From Bermanella sp049115935 (GTDB lineage: Bacteria > Pseudomonadota > Gammaproteobacteria > Pseudomonadales > Oceanobacteraceae), in NCBI GenBank assembly GCA_049115935.1, contig JAGDZK010000016.1:1-64000 (forward strand): 64,000 nt of DNA, written 5' to 3'. Below the pieces are notes generated by a model. It had not been told where the DNA came from. It ran no database searches and saw nothing but the letters and a program-made list of their open reading frames with translations. Shown one piece after another: positions 41,586 to 50,832 of the stretch. Numbering within the stretch: position 1 is the first letter of the stretch; every line of letters begins with the position of its first letter. Both the position numbers and the translations under genes were made by a program.

Positions 41586-42800
41586 ATGAGTTATCAGCCA
41601 AGAATAAAAAATAATATTTGCACCAATGCACATCCGGTTGGGTGTTATTACAGCGTGTATCAGCAAGTGCAAAACGCCTGTGATAATAAATTTCAAGGAA
41701 TGCAGGGCAAAACCGCACTGGTCATTGGTGCAAGTTCTGGTATTGGTTTGGCTTCTCGTATTGCTCTTACATTTTCAGCCGGCATGGATACTTTGGGAGT
41801 GTATTGTGATCGCGCCGCACAAGCTCACAAATATGGCAGTGCGGGTTGGTACAATAACCAAGCATTTGAATATTATGCGCGCCGTGCAGATAAAATGGCG
41901 CTTACCTGTAATCAAGATGCCTTTCAGCGCAACGCAAAAGACTGGGTAGTACAAAAATTACAGCAGTCAGAAAAACAAATTGATGTATTAGTGTATTCAC
42001 TGGCCGCTCCAAAGCGAAACATAAAAGGAGTGGGCGAATACACCAGTGCCATTAAACCCATCAATGCAACTTTTTTTGGCAAGACCTTAGATGTTTATAA
42101 AGGTGAAATGCGCGAGATAGAAATCCCATCAGCCAGCCATGACGAAATAGATGCCACCATAAAAGTCATGGGCGGAGAAGATTGGCAAGAATGGGTAAAC
42201 ACACTTAAAAAAGCCGGTGTACTGGCACCCAATTTTAAAACCATTGCATACAGTTATTTAGGTCCAGATCAAACCCAAGAAATATACGGTAACGGAACCC
42301 TAGGACGAGCCAAGGCTCACCTGCATGAAACGGCCATCGCTTTAGACCAAACCTTAAATAAAATGGGCGCCAGTGCGCACATTGGTTTGTTGCAAACTTT
42401 GGTAACACCATCAAGCTCTGTTATTCCCAGTTTGCCGCTTTACATTGCAGCTTTAAATCAAGAGCAAAAACGAGCCAATAAATACGAAAGTACATTGCAA
42501 CAAGTGACTCGTTTATTGTCTCAATGTTTATCAAATCGTTCACAAAAACCGGATCTGCGTTTACGCGTAGATGACTTAGAGCGCGACACTCAAATTCAAG
42601 CCAGTATTAACGCCATTATTGAACAAGTAGACAGCAAAAACCTGCGAGATTTAGTGGATGTCGATGCTTTAAAACAAGCTTTCTTACAACAATTTGGTTT
42701 TGCTTATGACTTTATTGATTATGGTCAAAAGCCAGACCCACTAACACCACCTGCCATTCATGACTTTTCCCAATTATCGGGTATGAAAAAAGCAGGGTAA
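41586..42800 (+). CDS. fabV: Trans-2-enoyl-ACP reductase FabV
   Basis: A 404-residue NADH-dependent enoyl reductase of the FabV family, unrelated in length to FabI and usually insensitive to triclosan. The N-terminal ICTNAHPVGC motif, the cofactor motif GASSGIGLASR (48-58), KVMGGEDWQEWV, and the catalytic Y234-x8-K243 (IYGNGTLGRAK) are all present. GGTAGGAGGGG provides the ribosome site. It lies 39 bases after the ketosynthase, third in the cassette. Confidence 0.95.
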   Translation: MSYQPRIKNNICTNAHPVGCYYSVYQQVQNACDNKFQGMQGKTALVIGASSGIGLASRIALTFSAGMDTLGVYCDRAAQAHKYGSAGWYNNQAFEYYARRADKMALTCNQDAFQRNAKDWVVQKLQQSEKQIDVLVYSLAAPKRNIKGVGEYTSAIKPINATFFGKTLDVYKGEMREIEIPSASHDEIDATIKVMGGEDWQEWVNTLKKAGVLAPNFKTIAYSYLGPDQTQEIYGNGTLGRAKAHLHETAIALDQTLNKMGASAHIGLLQTLVTPSSSVIPSLPLYIAALNQEQKRANKYESTLQQVTRLLSQCLSNRSQKPDLRLRVDDLERDTQIQASINAIIEQVDSKNLRDLVDVDALKQAFLQQFGFAYDFIDYGQKPDPLTPPAIHDFSQLSGMKKAG

Positions 42801-42830
42801 TTTAATTAATCAGATTCTTAGGAGAATAAA

Positions 42831-43070
42831 ATGTCTGATATTTTACAACAAGTAATTGAAGTAGTAACCGAGCAACTAGGCGTGGAAGCGGCGCAAGTAA
42901 AGCCCGAATCACACTTTATTGAAGACTTAGGCGCGGATTCACTGGACACAGTAGAGTTACTGATGGCACTTGAAGAAAAGTTCGAGTGCGAGATTGATGA
43001 ATCATCGGCAGAAAAATTAACACGTGTGCAAGATATTGTGGATTTCATTAAAACTTTAGAAGCGGCTTAA
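42831..43070 (+). CDS. acpP: Acyl carrier protein
   Basis: A 79-residue acidic carrier protein. The phosphopantetheine attachment serine is S37 in EDLGADSLDTVELLMALEE, and the helix II/III signature continues with IDESSAEKLTRVQDIVDFI. TTAGGAGAATAAA lies before the ATG. Its position right after fabV suggests an ACP dedicated to this cassette; the housekeeping acpP is normally with fabD-fabG-fabF, which are not here. Confidence 0.95.
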   Translation: MSDILQQVIEVVTEQLGVEAAQVKPESHFIEDLGADSLDTVELLMALEEKFECEIDESSAEKLTRVQDIVDFIKTLEAA

Positions 43071-43084
43071 TTTAATTTCTATTT

Positions 43085-43130
43085 AAAAGCCGAAGGTCTT
43101 TAGTTTTATATTAAAGACCTGGAGCTTTTA
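43085..43130 (+). terminator. Hairpin terminator after the ACP gene
   Basis: Inner stem AGGTCTTTA (43094-43102) with TAAAGACCT (43112-43120) and outer stem AAAAGC (43085-43090) with GCTTTT (43124-43129), starting 15 bases after the ACP stop. It closes the four-gene cassette. From 43131 to 43380 I see only AT-rich sequence with no gene or clear motif. Confidence 0.7.
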
Positions 43131-43380
43131 GATTTGAAAGATTGCAGTAATAAGCCGGATAGCAGTGAATCATTGTTACAGTATTTCTAAGTTATCAATT
43201 CACACCGAGATGATTACCTATACGCCCTTTGCCAGTTTATATTTTATTTTCACTAGCAAATTTGGTATGTGTTTATGTGATGATATATGCATAACTTGTT
43301 TTTATTATATTAAGTAGTGCGGTTTTTATATCTCCAGCATTGCATAAAAGGTGCCATGCTGGAAAGTAGTTGATATTTAA

Positions 43381-45051
43381 CTACCCATCACAAATGAGAC
43401 CGCCGTTACGGCTATATCCTCTTACTACTTTTATATCACCGTTGATTAGGCCTGGAACCGTTTTAGGCTGGCCGCAGCTGGTGGAAAATTCAGCATTAAG
43501 GATACCGTTTATATAGACATAAATAGTAGGCCCCATTGTTTTGTCTTTAGCAGAGCCAAAAAATTGAAAGTGGCCTCCAAGTAACACAATATCTTCAAAA
43601 ATGACCTCTCTCTTTTTACCATTTTTGCTTTGTTCAACACTAATGAGTGCACTACCCAATAAGCCGTTATATTCGAGTTCTAGCATCGTTATTTGTCCTG
43701 CGCATGGTGAGCATTCTTCTTTAGCGCAAGAGGCTTTGATTTTTTGATAGGCAGGTTGATCACAGTCATCGCATACTAAGGGCGTGACTTTTATGAGATT
43801 GTCACTGTCGTCTGTTAAGCAGACTTCGCCATTGAAATTTCCATCAGGAAGTAATTCAAAATCAGGTGCTTGAGTGTCTGTTGTTTCATTAAATACTTCG
43901 ATTCCCGTCAGCCCAACTAAGCTATTTTTAATAATGCTACTGCTGGTGGGTTCATCCGCATGCTTATAATAAAATCCACCTGTAATAGCTGAAATAGCCG
44001 GTAGTGTTGTAAGTTTGCTGTTTATGTTGACTGCAAAGGTATTAACAATGATATTTTCTTCTTTCAATAGTTCTGCTGTATTGATAGCAGCTAAGCGGTC
44101 TCCAGATTCTTGAGTTGCGCCAGAACCAGAAGGGAAGGTTGGTATGCCATCAGATAGAAAAACCATGCTTTTTATATCTTTTTTCTTTGGATTTTGGCCA
44201 TCAAATTTGGTGATGGCTAGCTCAAGTGCTGCTTTATAGTTTGTGGCTGCCTCGCTGGAATCGGGTGTCTCAGGTGTCATTGCGCTTAACGTATTTTTAA
44301 CTAGCCCAAGGTCAGATGTGAAGTCAAGAGCAATGCTGGCTTGGCTTGCAAACCTTATGATACCGATTTTTAATTGATCATTTTCGGTTAAACGATTTAC
44401 TAGGGTAGTTAAGGCATTTACTTCGACTTCAAATACAGTTTCATCCCCTATGGTTTGCTCTGCACTGCTCCCTGATGCATCAACCGCTAATAAGATATAA
44501 GCGGTGCTGTTCTTGCCACCTTTTTTATAGGCTTTACCCGATACGGCAACGGTGCAATCACATACGTCGGCTTTTGCGGTTAGGCTTTTTTGTGCGTCTA
44601 TTTCGGAATACCTAAGGAGAGAGCTACTTTGATTGCTGGGCTGTACATCAACCTCTAAATGGCCCCAAGGGTTAGTCGTTGTTAGTGTGATGTTGTCTTC
44701 AACCGTATAAGCATGTCCATTAGCCGTGAGGGTGACCTCTTGACTGTGTGATTCATAGCCATCTTTGGCTACTGATAATAATGCAGTGCTTTCAAAGTCA
44801 TCATTACTATTTACTATAAAACTACCTTGACTTGTGGTTAGTTCTGTCGCTTCGATGCCGTCTATAGTAACAAGTGCATTTTCTAATTTACTTTCACTTT
44901 CTGTTTGTATTGACCCGGAAACTGAATAAGTCTTGGTTTTACTTTCTTCTTTGCAGCCAGTTAAGAAAATGGGTGTTAAAACTAAAAGAATGATTATCTC
45001 TTTAAAATTAGAAGAGCTAAGTTTAAGGATGTTGAAGAAGTGATATTTCAT
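43381..45051 (-). CDS. VWA-domain lipoprotein
   Basis: About 556 residues, start taken at the ATG at 45051 with AAGGTG just upstream. A lipoprotein signal ends in the lipobox LTGC. Next come a carboxypeptidase-regulatory-like beta domain (YSVSGSIQTESESKLENALVTIDG) and a von Willebrand A domain (about 185-390) with MIDAS motif LLAVDASGSS and VFLSDGIPTFPSGSG. The C-terminal part is Cys-rich (CDDCDQ, CAKEECSPCAG) and beta-rich, ending near GGLICDG. It is probably a surface or periplasmic binding or adhesion protein. Upstream is a tandem repeat and a long AT-rich leader; no linked operon genes. Confidence 0.85.
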   Translation of the reverse strand: MKYHFFNILKLSSSNFKEIIILLVLTPIFLTGCKEESKTKTYSVSGSIQTESESKLENALVTIDGIEATELTTSQGSFIVNSNDDFESTALLSVAKDGYESHSQEVTLTANGHAYTVEDNITLTTTNPWGHLEVDVQPSNQSSSLLRYSEIDAQKSLTAKADVCDCTVAVSGKAYKKGGKNSTAYILLAVDASGSSAEQTIGDETVFEVEVNALTTLVNRLTENDQLKIGIIRFASQASIALDFTSDLGLVKNTLSAMTPETPDSSEAATNYKAALELAITKFDGQNPKKKDIKSMVFLSDGIPTFPSGSGATQESGDRLAAINTAELLKEENIIVNTFAVNINSKLTTLPAISAITGGFYYKHADEPTSSSIIKNSLVGLTGIEVFNETTDTQAPDFELLPDGNFNGEVCLTDDSDNLIKVTPLVCDDCDQPAYQKIKASCAKEECSPCAGQITMLELEYNGLLGSALISVEQSKNGKKREVIFEDIVLLGGHFQFFGSAKDKTMGPTIYVYINGILNAEFSTSCGQPKTVPGLINGDIKVVRGYSRNGGLICDG

Positions 45052-45474
45052 AGTCACCTTCATTTACTAAAAGAGTGATAGGGTTTCTTATATACTAGTT
45101 TATATTAAATTTTTGTTTGAGGTTTTTGTTCTTATTTTTTTATATGGAGTATTAGGCTTATTTTTTTATATGGAGTATTAGGCTTATTTCTTTATATGAT
45201 TTGATATTCAATTAAGTGTTTAATATGTGAAATTTTATATGAATTTATGTAACTACTGCTTTTTATTGGTATTTTTCATATAGCTAAATCCTATCAATTG
45301 CCAATTTCTAAGACTCTAAATGACAATGCAGGGGGTATCGTATTCAGCCGGAGCTTTACGTAAATCATCGAATTTTAGGTGGCTGGTTTATCTATAGTCA
45401 GTAGAGAAGAGAAGGGGCATTCTGATTGAGGTTGAAATCTGTATAATGGCGCGATTTTTCTGTTTGAGTTTATT
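45052..45474. other. AT-rich intergenic region with tandem repeat
   Basis: This 423-base stretch separates the VWA lipoprotein (minus strand) from the thioesterase (plus strand), so it should hold both promoters. It is strongly AT-rich and contains the tandem repeat noted separately. I see no open frame of useful size and no RNA gene. Confidence 0.7.
45131..45198. repeat. 26-bp tandem repeat, 2.6 copies
   Basis: Two identical 26-base units (45131-45156 and 45157-45182, each starting CTTATTTTTTT and ending GGAGTATTAGG) are followed by a 16-base partial copy with one change (C for T). It sits about 80 bases upstream of the VWA lipoprotein start. Slippage here could alter promoter spacing; that is inference. 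Confidence 0.9.
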
Positions 45475-45876
45475 ATGCATATTAACCACATTAAAGTGCG
45501 CGGCTATCATTTGGACGTTTACCGGCATGTGAATAACGCGCGTTACCTTGAGTTCCTAGAGGAGTCTCGTTGGTCTTTCTTTGAGCAGTTCCCATTGGTT
45601 GAGAAGATCCACGGGCATAACTTGGCGTTTGTCTTGGTGAACATCAATATAAATTATCGCCGCCCAGCATTCATTCAAGAAGTGTTAGAGATTCGTACCA
45701 AGGTGGCTAAAATTGGCACCAAAAGCTGCACCATTGAGCAAACCATGTACCTTAAAGGCACTGAAACACTAGTGGCCGATGCACAAGTGACATTTTGTGT
45801 GCTGGATCAAGCTAGCCATCAATCTGTGGTGATTGAAGGTGAAGTGCGCGAGCTATTAGAACAAATGTCGTTATAA
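45475..45876 (+). CDS. 4HBT-type acyl-CoA thioesterase
   Basis: A 133-residue hot-dog thioesterase of the YbgC/4-hydroxybenzoyl-CoA type. The active-site segment is HLDVYRHVNNARYLEFLEE, with Asp as the candidate catalytic residue, followed by VNININYRRPAFIQEVLEI. It hydrolyses acyl-CoA or acyl-ACP thioesters; the chain length is unknown. It is 41 bases upstream of miaE and likely co-transcribed. Confidence 0.88.
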   Translation: MHINHIKVRGYHLDVYRHVNNARYLEFLEESRWSFFEQFPLVEKIHGHNLAFVLVNININYRRPAFIQEVLEIRTKVAKIGTKSCTIEQTMYLKGTETLVADAQVTFCVLDQASHQSVVIEGEVRELLEQMSL

Positions 45877-45917
45877 TAGCGCCCCAAATTAACTGGGCTG
45901 ATATGAGTTAGTGGTAA

Positions 45918-46556
45918 ATGGCTAAGATAGATATTGATGAAATGATTGCCCCTGTGGTTGAGTACCTGCCTAATCGCACCAGCGATGAGTGGGTGCAAGC
46001 CGCTCTTGAGCACCAAGAGACAATCCTGATAGACCATGCCACTAATGAGCTAAAAGCAGCCCAACAAGCCATGACCTTAATGGCGCGTAATCCATTAAAT
46101 ATGGATATTCAAAACAAAATGTCGCGCTTGGCCCGTGAAGAACTGGTGCATTACGAGCAAGTGCTTAAGATTATTAAAAAGCGCGGTATTAAGTTTCGTA
46201 CCATGAAAGCCAGCAGTTACGCCTTTAATATGGCCCAGCACATTCGCCCTGATAATAAGGGCAAGCTTACGGATAGTTTAATCATTGGCAGTATTATTGA
46301 AGCACGCTCCTGTGAGCGTTTTCATAAAATAGCCCCAAGCTTAGATGACGAGTTACAAAAATTTTATATTTCGTTGCTTAAGTCCGAGTCCCGTCATTTC
46401 AAAGACTACTTAACCCTTGCGCAAAAATACTCTGAAGAAGACATTCAACCCCGTGTTGAATTTTTCTTGCAGTGTGAAGATGCCTTTATTACCCAGCCAG
46501 ACCGCTTAATGCGTTTGCACTCGGGTATGCCCACCACAGATTTAATTGCCAACTAA
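45918..46556 (+). CDS. miaE: tRNA hydroxylase MiaE
   Basis: A 212-residue diiron protein that hydroxylates the isopentenyl group of ms2i6A37 in tRNA. Iron-ligand segments of the ferritin-like fold are LAREELVHYEQVLKI, EARSCERFHKI and KSESRHFKDYL. The family also shows VQAALEHQETILIDHATNELKAA. Length is in range for Pseudomonas-type MiaE. It is convergent with the TonB-like gene, five bases apart. Confidence 0.93.
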   Translation: MAKIDIDEMIAPVVEYLPNRTSDEWVQAALEHQETILIDHATNELKAAQQAMTLMARNPLNMDIQNKMSRLAREELVHYEQVLKIIKKRGIKFRTMKASSYAFNMAQHIRPDNKGKLTDSLIIGSIIEARSCERFHKIAPSLDDELQKFYISLLKSESRHFKDYLTLAQKYSEEDIQPRVEFFLQCEDAFITQPDRLMRLHSGMPTTDLIAN

Positions 46557-46561
46557 TAAAC

Positions 46562-47230
46562 TTATTCATCTTGTTCAGTAAAAATATGGATCTGGGTTGT
46601 GAAGTTACCACTACCTAGCGCTTTAGGTATAGGTGGGAAAGGGTTGGCATTGAGGACTTTTTGTTGGGTCCATTGCTCGTAACGCGCACCACCTTCTTGT
46701 ACGGCTACGTTGATGTTAATGGCAATTCCTTGAGGAATAATTGTCAGGTTAATAATGGCGTTGCCGCTTACCGGTGATTTCTCCATTTTGTTGACCAAAT
46801 GTTTGAGCAGCTGCTGTTTATAGCTATCCTCTGGTGTGGGTGATTTACCCGACTGGTCAATTAATGCCCCTTTATTACTGGAGCTGGCTTGTGTTTGAAG
46901 CTGTTCAACTTGCTTAGGTTGAGCCTTGTTTACAGCGGGCTCGGCTTGCTTGGTTTGACCGTTGAGTTTGGTTTTTTGTGTTTCTTTTTGGGTTTGCGGC
47001 AAGGGTGTGCTGGCATGGCTTTGCGGCGTATTTGTTTGCAACTGGGTTTGTTCGTGCACCGCTTCAAGTAACATCACTTGGCCTTGCCCTTTAGAAGACG
47101 CACTTGGCCATACAAGGAATATAGCGGCTAACATGGCGGCATGAACCGCTACTGATAAAAATATTGCGGTTAACCAGCTGTGTTTATTAATTGCACGATG
47201 CAGTGTGTTTGGCAGAATACTCAGCTTCAC
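46562..47230 (-). CDS. TonB/TolA-like energy transducer
   Basis: A 222-residue protein with one N-terminal membrane helix containing the S-x3-H pattern (FLSVAVHAAMLAAIFLVW) found in TonB. A Gln/Lys/Thr-rich spacer (about 55-120) spans the periplasm, and the C-terminal domain ends with GNAIINLTIIPQGIAININV and NANPFPPIPKAL, like TonB or TolA C-terminal domains. No exbB or exbD gene is next to it. It may be an accessory TonB paralogue; the partner receptor is unknown. Confidence 0.8.
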   Translation of the reverse strand: MKLSILPNTLHRAINKHSWLTAIFLSVAVHAAMLAAIFLVWPSASSKGQGQVMLLEAVHEQTQLQTNTPQSHASTPLPQTQKETQKTKLNGQTKQAEPAVNKAQPKQVEQLQTQASSSNKGALIDQSGKSPTPEDSYKQQLLKHLVNKMEKSPVSGNAIINLTIIPQGIAININVAVQEGGARYEQWTQQKVLNANPFPPIPKALGSGNFTTQIHIFTEQDE

Positions 47231-47410
47231 ATTATTGTCACTTTTTGTGGCCTATGATTGAAAACGGCGTTTACCCAAGGATTATCCCACCTAAGAGGTA
47301 GGATTTAGCTAAACAGCATTGTATTATATCGAGCTTTTCAGGCTCGACTGAAGAATTTCTAACCCCTGTTATGGTAATCGTAACAGCTACAACTATAAAT
47401 GGAGTAAGTG

Positions 47411-48013
47411 ATGAGCGTACTTGTAGGTAAAAAAGCACCTGATTTTACAGTAGCAGCAGTACTGGGCGATGGTAGCATCGTTGATGAATTCACATTGTCA
47501 GAAGCCATTAAAGGCAAATACGGTTTAGTTTTCTTCTACCCGTTGGATTTCACCTTCGTATGTCCTTCTGAGTTGATCGCACTTGATCACCGTATGGACA
47601 AATTCAAAGAGCTAGGCGTTGAAGTAATCGGTGTGTCTATCGATTCTCACTTCACTCACAACGCATGGCGTAACACTCCAATTAACGATGGCGGTATCGG
47701 CCAAGTTAAATACACTCTTGCTGCTGATATCTCTCATGATATCTGTAAAGCATACGACGTTGAATCTGACGGTGGCGTTGCTTTCCGTGGTGCATTCATC
47801 ATCGATACTAACGGTGTTGTACGTTCTCAAATCGTTAACGATCTACCACTAGGTCGTAACATGGAAGAGCTAATCCGTCTGGTTGAAGCACTTCAGTTCA
47901 CTGAAGAGCACGGCGAAGTTTGCCCAGCTGGTTGGAACAAAGGTGATAAAGGCATGAACGCGTCTCCAGAAGGCGTTGCTAAGTACCTTTCTGAAGAATC
48001 TGACAAGCTTTAA
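47411..48013 (+). CDS. Typical 2-Cys peroxiredoxin
   Basis: A 200-residue AhpC/Prx1-type peroxiredoxin. The peroxidatic Cys is C51 (YPLDFTFVCPSEL) and the resolving Cys is C171 (HGEVCPAGWNKG). GGIG (94-97) and the C-terminal YLSEE resemble the overoxidation-sensitive motifs. I take the ATG at 47411, with GGAG six bases before it, over a GTG one codon earlier. Regular codon choice suggests strong expression. It is monocistronic with its own terminator. Confidence 0.95.
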   Translation: MSVLVGKKAPDFTVAAVLGDGSIVDEFTLSEAIKGKYGLVFFYPLDFTFVCPSELIALDHRMDKFKELGVEVIGVSIDSHFTHNAWRNTPINDGGIGQVKYTLAADISHDICKAYDVESDGGVAFRGAFIIDTNGVVRSQIVNDLPLGRNMEELIRLVEALQFTEEHGEVCPAGWNKGDKGMNASPEGVAKYLSEESDKL

Positions 48014-48035
48014 TTTTTAAAGCTTTCTGATTCAA

Positions 48036-48070
48036 AAAAACCGTTGCAATGAAAGTTGCAGCGGTTTTTT
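48036..48070 (+). terminator. Intrinsic terminator after the peroxiredoxin gene
   Basis: Stem AAAAACCGTTGCAA with TTGCAGCGGTTTTT (48036-48049 and 48056-48069, one wobble) around a six-base loop, ending in a T run. Confidence 0.9.
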
Positions 48071-48345
48071 TATGGGCGGTATTATGTTTAATAGCAGGTG
48101 TTTATATATTAGGCTTTAGAAAACAATATTCAGTTTGAGCTCGATGAGCAATGAAAACATTTCATTTACTATATGTGCTAATAAAAAGTTTTAATTATAC
48201 TTACAAGAAGAATCCAGGGCTCCCTTTGAGCTTTTTAGTTTCAAATGTGTCCGAAAGTATTTTCAGCTTAGTAACGTTTAGTCATCACTGTAGGTAAGAG
48301 TGATTGTCTATTTATTTTTAATAAGATGATTTTTATATAAACAGT
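48071..48345. other. Intergenic region without recognised features
   Basis: About 275 AT-rich bases lie between the peroxiredoxin terminator and the stop of the minus-strand gene that follows. I see no open frame, RNA gene or clear repeat. Confidence 0.6.
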
Positions 48346-49413
48346 TTAATTTCCAAATTCATCTAAACGGTAAGAGTTTGTAGAAAACGCTGGCTCAATT
48401 AGAGGTGTACGCATCATGGGGATGGTCACCTTAGCGAGGGAGACATGTTTTAACACATAAGGGCCATTTTCTTGGGCATCTTTAATCATTAACCCAGAAA
48501 AACTGAGAGTTAACCAATGTAAACCCGGTGTTAATTGTGTTGATGATTGCGCCACTCCAATGGCGACCTGAGTTTCACTGTAAAGTGAGCCCTGCATGTA
48601 ATATTGGTTGCTACTGCCGACTAATACCTGCGACTCGATGACTAATTGGCCTTGGCTATCGATATATTCTTTAAATTCACCCGTTAACTCAATGTCAGGC
48701 TGGGTAAGGGTGAACGTCAGTGCATCAGTTAGTTCATATTGCTTATTGTTGATAAGCACTTTGTAAATGCCTGCCTTTAATTGCGTGGATTTAAAATCAG
48801 CAAGATTAATGCGGGTTTCATAGGTGTTGTTATCACCTTTGGCAAAGGTAAGTTTTGCAAGATTTTGCTGGCGTGTATCTAAAAGGGTGGCATCAAAATT
48901 AGCCGATAATTTTTTGCCTTCAGTATCCTGTATGTATGCAGATACAAGTACGGTATCGGTTTTCAAATAAAACTTTTTATCGCTCCAGATGGTTAAGCCG
49001 GCACTTTTATCTTTACTCATGGTGGTGCGTTCATCAACAGCATAACGCTGTAATACTGGGTCGTGCTCGGCATCGGTTATGGCTGAATTACCTTCTGGAT
49101 AACGTTTGAAATTTTCATGATCATTGATGATGCTGTCATGCAATGGTGTGCGGTTATTACTTTCTTTTATTCGCGCAATGGTTTGAGCAATGGTTGAAGC
49201 TTGCGTAACTTGAATAGGTTGTAAGTGATTGGTGTTTTTTTGAATGCTCGTATTTTGATTGGCATTCGTCGCTTGCCCATTGATTACTAAGGGGCTAGGA
49301 GTGATCGCTTGACTGTTAACAGTGGTGGATGAATCTACTAAAGCAATTTTATTATTTAAAAGTCCTACGCCAATGAATAAAGCGATAATGACCGTTATTA
49401 TTATTTTGGACAT
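48346..49413 (-). CDS. Membrane-anchored hypothetical protein paired with a secreted hydrolase
   Basis: About 355 residues. An N-terminal hydrophobic segment (IIITVIIALFIGVGLLN) acts as signal or anchor; a Thr/Asn/Gln-rich linker follows; the rest appears beta-rich (LTIWSDKKFYLKTDTVLVSAYIQDTEGK, LKAGIYKVLINNKQYEL), suggesting immunoglobulin-like modules. I place the start at ATG 49413 because the upstream extension begins with TTG. No family is recognised with confidence. It lies 68 bases downstream of the secreted alpha/beta-hydrolase gene on the same strand and is probably its partner, possibly a foldase-like or regulatory factor by analogy with lipase/foldase pairs; that is inference. Confidence 0.65.
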   Translation of the reverse strand: MSKIIITVIIALFIGVGLLNNKIALVDSSTTVNSQAITPSPLVINGQATNANQNTSIQKNTNHLQPIQVTQASTIAQTIARIKESNNRTPLHDSIINDHENFKRYPEGNSAITDAEHDPVLQRYAVDERTTMSKDKSAGLTIWSDKKFYLKTDTVLVSAYIQDTEGKKLSANFDATLLDTRQQNLAKLTFAKGDNNTYETRINLADFKSTQLKAGIYKVLINNKQYELTDALTFTLTQPDIELTGEFKEYIDSQGQLVIESQVLVGSSNQYYMQGSLYSETQVAIGVAQSSTQLTPGLHWLTLSFSGLMIKDAQENGPYVLKHVSLAKVTIPMMRTPLIEPAFSTNSYRLDEFGN

Positions 49414-49481
49414 ATTACTACTCAAATATAAATCTCAAACAAAGCCCTAAGCTTTAATAAGCAAAGGGCTTTTGTTAATGC

Positions 49482-50603
49482 TTAAAGCTCGGTACAAATA
49501 CCAATGCGTGCAGCCATGTTACGTCCATTACCACAGCTCATGCCGTTTTCAATGTTGGTGTAATCTGGGTAGCTAATGCCACCGTTACGCTCTGCATCGT
49601 GGTCGGTATAAACACTGGCCATGTTGTAAGTACGAGGTGTGCCTTTGTTGGCATTATTACAACGGAACTTAGGCGAGCCGTACGCGATACCAAAGAAGGT
49701 TTTATATTGGTTAAGGTCATCCCAAAGGCTGCGTTTTGGCGAACCTGCACAGCTCATTTGAGATGCTAGATTAATATAACCATCGTCTTCACCGTTCAGC
49801 ATGGCAGCAGACGCACCCTCAATACCCGGAAAGCTTTTATAACCTCCCATAACATACATTGGCGCGGCTAAATTGGTGCCGATTAAATTACGGGCTAAAT
49901 AAGAGTCATTGGTTTGCATCCATTTAACGCTGTCGTTGCAATCTTTACCCAAGAAAGCCGCGTTGATCAGTGCATCTAACCAGTTGCCGTTACAAAGTCG
50001 GTCTGCGCCTTCGGTGCCGCTAATCGCACCACCAGTGGTGAAGACACCCAATACACCGTTCATGGCGCTTGAGTAATTAGCACTTACCGCTGAACCATTG
50101 GCATTAAATGCGGTGTTGTAATAGGGTGAGCCTGAAATAGCGTTACCAGAAATGAACGTCATTTGCTGTGCGCCTTGGCTGTGGCTTACTACCCAGAAAT
50201 CATCATTGCTATTGCACTGGGTGCCTGCTTGATCATGGTTATAACCATCGCCATTGCCTTGTTTGATGGCAATGATTTGGCGAGTGATTTCACCGGCGGT
50301 TTCATCGCGCCAGTAAGGGTAACCCGCTTCATCTGTTGAGTTGTAACCCACAATGCCGTAGTTGTCGTTAGGGCCAAGTAAATGAGCTAAGAAGTCTGCG
50401 CCGTTGTATTGGCTGAAGTGAGAACTGCGCCAGTAGTCAAGGGCAGGTTGATTACTGCCACTTTTGATGGTGCCATTTGTACCATGGCCATGAACCATGA
50501 TGTAACAATTTTCAGCCATTGCACTTTGGCTAAAAACAAAGCTTGTCAGTAATGCGCTTACACTTAACACGGTACGTGTTAGCTGTTTAATACTTTTTTG
50601 CAT
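49482..50603 (-). CDS. Secreted alpha/beta-hydrolase-like protein
   Basis: A 373-residue exported protein with a signal peptide ending AMA before ENC. It shows an oxyanion-type motif YIMVHGHGTNG (about 34-44) and a Ser elbow FWVVSHSQGAQQM with S142; SHSQG lacks the first Gly of GxSxG but fits the fold. A late His candidate is in YTDHDAERNGG. It has many Cys residues, likely disulfides. It could be a lipase, esterase or depolymerase; no close family was recognised. It is upstream of the membrane-anchored gene and downstream of an AraC regulator, all on the minus strand. Confidence 0.75.
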   Translation of the reverse strand: MQKSIKQLTRTVLSVSALLTSFVFSQSAMAENCYIMVHGHGTNGTIKSGSNQPALDYWRSSHFSQYNGADFLAHLLGPNDNYGIVGYNSTDEAGYPYWRDETAGEITRQIIAIKQGNGDGYNHDQAGTQCNSNDDFWVVSHSQGAQQMTFISGNAISGSPYYNTAFNANGSAVSANYSSAMNGVLGVFTTGGAISGTEGADRLCNGNWLDALINAAFLGKDCNDSVKWMQTNDSYLARNLIGTNLAAPMYVMGGYKSFPGIEGASAAMLNGEDDGYINLASQMSCAGSPKRSLWDDLNQYKTFFGIAYGSPKFRCNNANKGTPRTYNMASVYTDHDAERNGGISYPDYTNIENGMSCGNGRNMAARIGICTEL

Positions 50604-50832
50604 ATTGAGGCCCTTTGGACAGATTACGAGTCTATCGGTATTTAATTATTATTGTTGTTTCCTTTTGTAAAACTTCCCTTTGTCAAATCATAAAATATTT
50701 CTATGAAATAACGTGAGTGAATACTAGTAGGCATTTGTGAACTCGCCATTACTGAAAAGGACAAGTGTTAATACACTTGTGGCCAAAATGAAAAATTGGC
50801 ATGGCATGACTATTTTGAGGTGCATTTAAGCG

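Noticed and set aside
45131..45198. CRISPR array
   Set aside because: The 26-base units are directly adjacent without spacers, and there are no cas genes.
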